A DNA stretch of 64,000 bases, taken from the NCBI GenBank assembly GCA_963969495.1, contig OZ018318.1, positions 175,324,294-175,388,293 of the forward strand, written 5' to 3'. The stretch comes from Ceratothoa steindachneri (lineage: Eukaryota; Arthropoda; Malacostraca; Isopoda; Cymothoidae). Both the position numbers and the translations under genes were made by a program. The number at the start of each line of letters is the position of its first letter. Positions within the stretch are counted from its first letter, which is position 1. Positions 58,892-64,000 of the stretch are shown here, in pieces. The notes below the pieces were generated by a model. That model saw only the letters and a list, made by a program, of their open reading frames with translations, searched no databases and had not been told where the DNA came from.

Positions 58892-59345
58892 ATGAATGAA
58901 GTAGAAATAGAAGAAATATTGTATCAAAATAAAACTACAAAACGAGTTTTTTATGGATGTCTTGCGAGAGACACTGATTTATGTTTATCTTTACTACTGC
59001 CAGCGACTTATATCATAAATATGAACAGAAGCCACCAACCTAGATCGCATTGGATAGCTTCGTTTGTTTAAAAAAAATTTGTGTCTTACTTTGATAGTCT
59101 ATGTCTAGGATTTCAGAGCCATTTTTATATTCTTAAAAACTTGTTAAAAATGATTAAAATTATTGTCGTTAATCCATTCATAGTTCAAAGTTACTTTTCA
59201 GACACTTGCAGATGGTTTTGTGTTTATTTTATTTGGCAGATGACAATCAGTATATCATATCGAGCTTTTATATAACAATTCGATTCGTAAAATAAACCAA
59301 AGAAACGAAGAAATTGTTGTAAGGAATGCTTGTAGGAGAATGTAA
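58892..59345 (+). pseudogene. Polinton-type adenain-like cysteine protease, decayed
   Basis: Starts at ATG 58892 and stays in one frame to 59275 with a single internal TAA at 59069-59071; a frameshift near 59270 leads into a last stretch ending about 59345. The triad order of adenovirus-type proteases is present: histidine in RSHWIA (59048-59050), aspartate in YFDS (59093-59095) and cysteine in TCRWFC (59219-59221, the second cysteine). Before it, RVFYGCLARD and YIINMNRSHQP also fit. The usual glycine-glutamine between the cysteines has changed to RW. In Polintons this protease processes capsid proteins. Length, about 150 codons, is short for the family. Confidence 0.7.
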
Positions 59346-59399
59346 AAAATATTGATAGCATACACTGAATAAATATATAATTTTGTATCATATTAACAA

Positions 59400-59403
<4 letters not shown>

Positions 59404-59462
<59 letters not shown>
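59404..59462. repeat. (TA)n microsatellite
   Basis: About 29 TA units shortly after the Polinton-type remnant. Confidence 0.97.
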
Positions 59463-59465
<3 letters not shown>

Positions 59466-61739
59466 ATGTAACCTGAGTAGTATAAATTAAATATTTATTT
59501 TCAATTTATTAATCTGGAGAAAAGTATGCATATTTCTGTTTAAACTTAAAATAAATCATTGTATTAAGGTAGACTTTAAAAAAAATTACAAAGGAGAAAA
59601 AAAATCACTTACTCTGTAAAAAGAACTGTCAACGCTGAAATATTCAAGAAAATCGCAAATCTCTCCAAAAGATTTCCACTCACCATCTTTCAGGTCTTTG
59701 ATTTTCTTACACTTAGTTAAAAAAATTAAAATACTATACGAGGGATAAAGCTTCTTCCTAACAAACTTTGATCTATAATAATTAAATGAGGAGAGTTTGG
59801 ATTGCCATTTTTATATCTCTACAGATGGAGGGGAGGGTGAACGAGTCGGGTACGAGTTTGGGAGGGGTGAAGGAGTGGGGTGAGGACTTGGAAAATAAGG
59901 GGTTTATGTGTCTGCAGACTCTGAATCCTTAGAAAAATCTTACTATCATTAACGTACAAATCAATGAATTGTAAAGGTTAAATAACAAATAACGGTTCAT
60001 TTAAAAGATTGTGAAGGGATGTGCAGTCAGTGTTCTGGGCATTGTGTTTGTGTACAGACTCTGAATCCTTAGAAAAATCATATTATCACTAGTATTATTA
60101 CTGGATAGATGGGAGTAGGCGGTAATGAGACTTGAGTCTCAGTCCATATGCGTGTGTACGTATATTGATACGCTCATAAGGAGGCCAAGTTTGTGTGCAT
60201 TTGACCCTCCACCTACAAGACTACTACTCCGGAGAACCCTTCATGTTGCTTATCTTGCTTCCTTTCATAACTCACAAAGAGAAAACAAGTGTTACTTGGC
60301 CTCCTTCTGCATACACGTGAAGACATATATACGTGCCAGTAGCAAGGCAAATATTGTTTGTGACTGAAAAGGACGACGTGAAACATTAAATCTGGTTGCA
60401 AAATGCACTTAATAAAACCAGCAATTTTATCCTCCTTTTGCACACAACAAACCTTAATAGGAGATGGAATTGCTGGCGGAGGACGTAAAGCAAACGATTT
60501 CCATTTAACGTTAGCCGCATTACACCCCAAACAGCAATTTATTGGTCACGGATTCTATTTCCATTTGTACCCTCCCACTCAAGAATAAAGGTTCCGAATC
60601 TACTGATTTTCTCTTTACTCCTTTATGTCCCACGTCACGATGATGAGAGTCCCCAAACGTAAAATCTCAGGAAAATTTGATGTTCCCAGATATACTCGTA
60701 CATACATAGGTAAGTTCGTTAAGCTGTCAATTGTGTGTTCCAATCCATTTATTTGTTTAATCTTTTTTTGTGTGACTTTACACTACTTGCCTCTTCAGTT
60801 AGGTCTTTTTACACCTTTTTCTCGTCCATTTTCTGTACATCGCGCACACACATAACGCACCCACCTTCTGTCTTTCGGAATCTGACGAAGAAGAAGTTTT
60901 AATTTCACCTATCCTAAGACGTTGAAGGGTAGATTTCCATTAAGCAATTCAAACACTTGCTGGGTGGAAACATAAAGCAGTACTACATTTATTTCTGCAC
61001 CTTGCCGAGTTATAACACCCTAGCCCTGGTAGCAAGTGGACGATGGAATCAGCATGGAATCAAAACTGTAATGCAAGTATCTCAAAACACTTCCCACCAT
61101 GATTCAAGAGTTAGCAAATGGGGATGATAAAGTTACTTGTCATCACGCAATAAAATGTTCCTACTCATGTCTACAAGTGCTTTAAGAAATGGAGAGCGTC
61201 GAACAGATATTTAGGAGAAAATCATTCACTAATCACTGGCTTTCCAACAGTTGCGAACTACATAAATTTAATTTAACAACAAAACCTCCCTTCATGAGAT
61301 GCCATTCAATATGTTACAAAGAATGTGCTGCTGCTTGCATCATAATTTAACATAATTAGTTGCAACATATAGGAGCTTTTTCACCAGTTTTATGTTTTAA
61401 TGAGACGAGTAATCACATTTCTATATTTATAGTGTCTAGGTAGTCTTTTTCAATATAAGCATAAGGATAACTAAAGGTTAGCTTCTTCTTGAACAACTTC
61501 ATGAATTTTTCTTATATTTTCCATAGAAAATTTGTCCTATACGAAGAGTCTTCGTAAAAGAATAATATTTGATTCGCTGTCCTATTAAGAAAAAGAAACG
61601 TCATCAAAGATCCCAATGAGTAAAAAAAAACGCAAACTGTAATTAGCGAAATCTAGCCAATGTCATTTCAAATCCTTTCTAGAGTATATATTAAAATAAA
61701 AACACATGGCTATTGAAATATTAAATAATAACATAACCT
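59463..61739. other. Stretch with small repeats and unassigned frames
   Basis: G-rich sequence at 59825-59900 and a 35-bp direct repeat, listed separately. Frames at 60125-60367 and 60403-60588 have normal complexity but no known motif. The sequence TATACGAGGGATAAAGCTT at 59737 resembles the mariner end at 26857, but no partner end was found. Confidence 0.35.
59915..60089. repeat. 35-bp direct repeat, 140 bp apart
   Basis: CAGACTCTGAATCCTTAGAA and the following AAATC-TA-TATCA occur at 59915-59949 and 60055-60089 with few differences. Confidence 0.85.
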
Positions 61740-62290
61740 AAATTGCTTCCTAGAAACTTATTCTTACTGTGGACAAACTTATAAATGCCATGCTTGTTTT
61801 TTTTTAGGATTTGATGCAAAATATGAATCTAATTTGCTTTCAACCTCTTCTCATTATGTCCACCAGAAGCTTTATCTTGATAAAGGATAATCTCCATTCT
61901 GTTGACTAAAGATAGTCGCATTTACCACAGAGCAACTTTCAAACCACACATTTAAATACAAGAGAAACTAGCATTAATTATTTGATTGTTGTCTAGCAGA
62001 TAACACAAATCCCGATCAACATGATATTTTGAGGATAAATTCCTCCTCCTTGTCTTAGATGTTGAGAACAACTTCTGCTTCTTCCACTTATCCACGAACG
62101 GCTGCGTTTCAATGTGTAATAAAAAATACACTTCTCATCACCAGCAACGAGCTTGCCCATAAATGGAGCCTGGAGGTGTCGTGAAAGCAATGTTAACAGC
62201 AGCAACACGCTGTTGCAGATTCGCCATGGAAAGTTCGCGCGAGACCTTGTGCCACACAATGAATCATCTTAACGATGATCCATTCATCTA
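61740..62290 (-). pseudogene. mariner transposase fragment
   Basis: On the minus strand: LLSRHLQAPFMGKLVAGDEK with the first catalytic aspartate (62137-62139), FYYTLKRSRSW, IYPQNIMLIGI, then after shifts LVNRMEIILYQDKASG (second aspartate region), and a C-terminal piece EVESKLDSYFASNPKK with HGIYKFVHS. The segment with the third catalytic residue is missing. The N-terminal DNA-binding part and inverted ends were not found. This belongs to a mariner lineage different from the two mariners at 19.0 and 26.9 kb, judging by the residues around GDEK. Confidence 0.8.
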
Positions 62291-62945
62291 ATCGTAGGTT
62301 TAAGTAGAGTATAACACGAATCTGACATACACATGCACCTCTTATAGCTACGTAACTCTATCTGATTATCCCAATATGCATTAAATTACCAATAATTCTC
62401 GATGAGAAAGAAAGATGATAGGAGGCATATTGAAAAGGTAGGATCTCTTTACCGACGCATATATCACGTCGAAATAAATATTCAATTTAGTGTAGACACA
62501 TTTGGAATCTGTTGAATAAATATATGATGCGCTCCATTAAGGTGAAATGCATCTTGGTTTATGGCAAGCCACTTGGACACGCGAAGCAAAGAGATGGTGC
62601 AATTATGTCTCACGAGTTTGCGATATATTGCCGTCTAAGTTTTTGAAACGCAATCTATGTAGGTTCGATGTAGCTAAGAAAGACGTTGTCAATCAAGTCT
62701 CTTTGTTCCGATGATATGTATATGCAAAGATTTATTCACGATTCCTTAGTTATCTTCCAGAAACGATATTTATTCCTTCAAAAATTTTATACGTGCGCAC
62801 TAATGATGTCACATCTCAGTAGGATTGATAGGTTTGGTAGAAAACGTTTTTATCATTCATTGGTTTGCGACGTGTTCTATAGGAATTCCTGTAAGAGATT
62901 TGCACTTCAATAAGAACGAGAGAAAGCTTTCAGGAATCCCATATA
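62291..62945. other. Spacer between mariner fragment and Tc1-type element
   Basis: AT-rich with short frames only. TA at 62944-62945 is the left target base pair of the next element. Confidence 0.5.
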
Positions 62946-64000
62946 CAGTGGCGGCAACAAAAAAAGTGACATTGAATATTGGCAATAGAAATCGATACAT
63001 AAAATCGCTTTCACGATTTTACTTGCCAACAAGCCAATGAAAAGGGGCGGGGCTTATGCCACGAGTGGATGACTCTCCTGAGCTAAGACAACAGAACTGC
63101 GCTTTATTGGAACTCACTGTCTCGTTTGAGCTCGTACAGTGAGGTTTTGGTGTACAACGCTCCAGCGTGCTGATTTCCTGCATTCGTGCCTACATTTGAC
63201 GTGCTATAACTTCTGTGCAAGTGGATACAATGGGGCGGAAAAAGCTTTCTATGACAGAGAAAAGCCGTGCCTTGACCCTATTAGAGCAGGGAAAGTCTTT
63301 TATTGATGTAGCAGCAGATTTAGGAACCTCAAGAAATACGATTTATCGCCTAAAACGGGCAGCTGAGTTATTGCCACCAGGTACCATACCAAAGAGGAAG
63401 GAGGGCACTGGTGCAGCTAGGAAGACATCTCTAAGGACTGATAATATCCTAAGGCGTGAAGTGATGTCAGACCCTTCTGTAACCTCCGCTTCAATCAAGA
63501 AAAAACACCCAGACCTTCTCCAGAACGTCGCCCTCAGGACCATCCGTCATCGCTTACAGAAGGACTTAGGCCTACCGGCTCGCCGCGCTGCCAAGAAGCC
63601 ACTTCTTACCAAGGCTATAAAGATGAAAAGGCTCAATTTTTGCAAGACCTATAAACATTGGACAGCTGCCCATGGAAGAAGGTGATGTTCAGTGATGAGA
63701 GCACCTTTAGGCTGGTCAGAGGAGAGTCAAAGATCGTGCGTCGTCCCAGCAATGTGTCTCGGTATGACCCAAAATATACCGTGAAAACTGTGAAGCACCC
63801 TGATAGTGTGATGGTGTGGGGGGCCTTTAGTGGAAACAAGGGCAGAGGAGGTCTGTACTTCCTTCCCAAGAATGTAACCATGAGGGGGACTAACTATCTC
63901 GAAGTTTTGAAGCAGCACATGCTGCCATTTTGGGAAATTCATCGGTGTAAATTTTTCATGCATGATGGTGCCCCTGCTCACACGTCCCAGTTAGTAAAAA
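62946..64000 (+). mobile_element. Tc1-type DNA transposon, cut by window end
   Basis: Starts CAGTGGCGGCAACAAAAAAA right after TA, a typical Tc1-type end. About 280 bases of leader precede the transposase. The right end is outside the window. The coding region is much better preserved than any other in the window, so this looks like the youngest insertion here. Confidence 0.85.
63230..64000 (+). pseudogene. Tc1-type transposase, one frameshift, 3' partial
   Basis: ATG at 63230 is the likely start (MGRKKLSMTEKSRALTLLEQ). Residues 5-50 form a helix-turn-helix (FIDVAADLGTSRNTIYRLKR), followed by a linker and a second DNA-binding helix pair to RHRLQKDLGLPARRAAKKP. The frame ends at 63685 because of a one-base shift at about 63665-63672. 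In the +2-shifted frame it is open to the window end: KKVMFSDESTF with the first catalytic aspartate (63694-63696), VMVWGAFSGNKGRGGLYFL, YLEVLKQHMLPFW and FFMHDGAPAH with the second (63964-63966). The third residue lies beyond the window. A sequencing or assembly error could explain a single shift. Confidence 0.9.

Noticed and set aside
59737..61739. Full mariner bounded by a left end at 59737 and the transposase fragment at 61.7-62.3 kb
   Set aside because: The supposed end matches only the first part of the 26.86-kb mariner end and no mirrored partner was found; the distance is too large.

Overview
The window is AT-rich eukaryotic DNA, about two thirds A+T by eye, with long (TA)n tracts and no compact gene arrangement. 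I see no complete host gene. The only plausible host exon is 78 bp on the minus strand near 52.5 kb, flanked by good splice signals. Almost everything else that can be recognised is mobile-element sequence at different stages of decay. The mixture (three or more mariner-type elements, Tc1-like elements, a piggyBac relative, a Penelope-like element, a Gypsy LTR retrotransposon, a LINE-type ORF1, a Polinton/Maverick-type viral remnant and two unnamed repeat-associated proteins common in arthropod genomes) suggests an arthropod, possibly a crustacean such as a parasitic copepod. That is an inference from element content, not proof.

Layout. 0.3-0.9 kb: two tandem copies of a ~290-bp repeat, with a third copy inverted at 30.4 kb. 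2.1-3.4 kb: a direct repeat of ~490 bp around a short spacer with a fold-back. 4.95-6.2 kb: a Penelope-like element with reverse transcriptase and GIY-YIG nuclease, preceded by an inverted fragment of the same reverse transcriptase. 7.9-8.3 kb and 30.8-31.2 kb: two separate pieces of one unnamed transposon-associated protein family. 12.6-13.7 kb: a GC-richer block with coding-like minus-strand frames I cannot name. 14.4-16.2 kb: a mariner-type element followed by a strong hairpin. 18.5-21 kb: copy 1 of an old dispersed repeat (R), carrying a (TA)n tract and a mariner. 26.86-28.13 kb: another mariner.

31.5-39.8 kb: copy 2 of repeat R, split by a 7.4-kb minus-strand Gypsy element with ~1.2-kb LTRs. 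Its pol order is protease, integrase, reverse transcriptase, RNase H. This is the copia-like order seen in the Gmr1 clade of Ty3/Gypsy. Copy 1 of repeat R supplies the empty target site, which reveals a 5-bp duplication. 41.4-42.8 kb: piggyBac-like transposase pseudogene. 44.7-46.4 kb: Tc1-like element. 47.2-49.2 kb: LINE-type ORF1 with zinc knuckles and no ORF2. 55.2-57.1 kb: a decayed, intron-containing transposon-associated gene with heat-shock-element motifs just upstream. 58.1-59.35 kb: a Polinton/adintovirus-like remnant with a penton-like (F54H12.2-like) gene and an adenain-type cysteine protease. 61.7-62.3 kb: mariner fragment. 62.95 kb to the window end: a young-looking Tc1-type element with a single frameshift, cut by the window edge.

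Most recognised elements are disabled by stops or frameshifts, and several have also lost catalytic acidic residues (Gypsy protease, reverse transcriptase and RNase H; one mariner; piggyBac). The window therefore reads as a heterochromatin-like or intronic region that has accumulated nested transposons, with little sign of selection on protein sequence.
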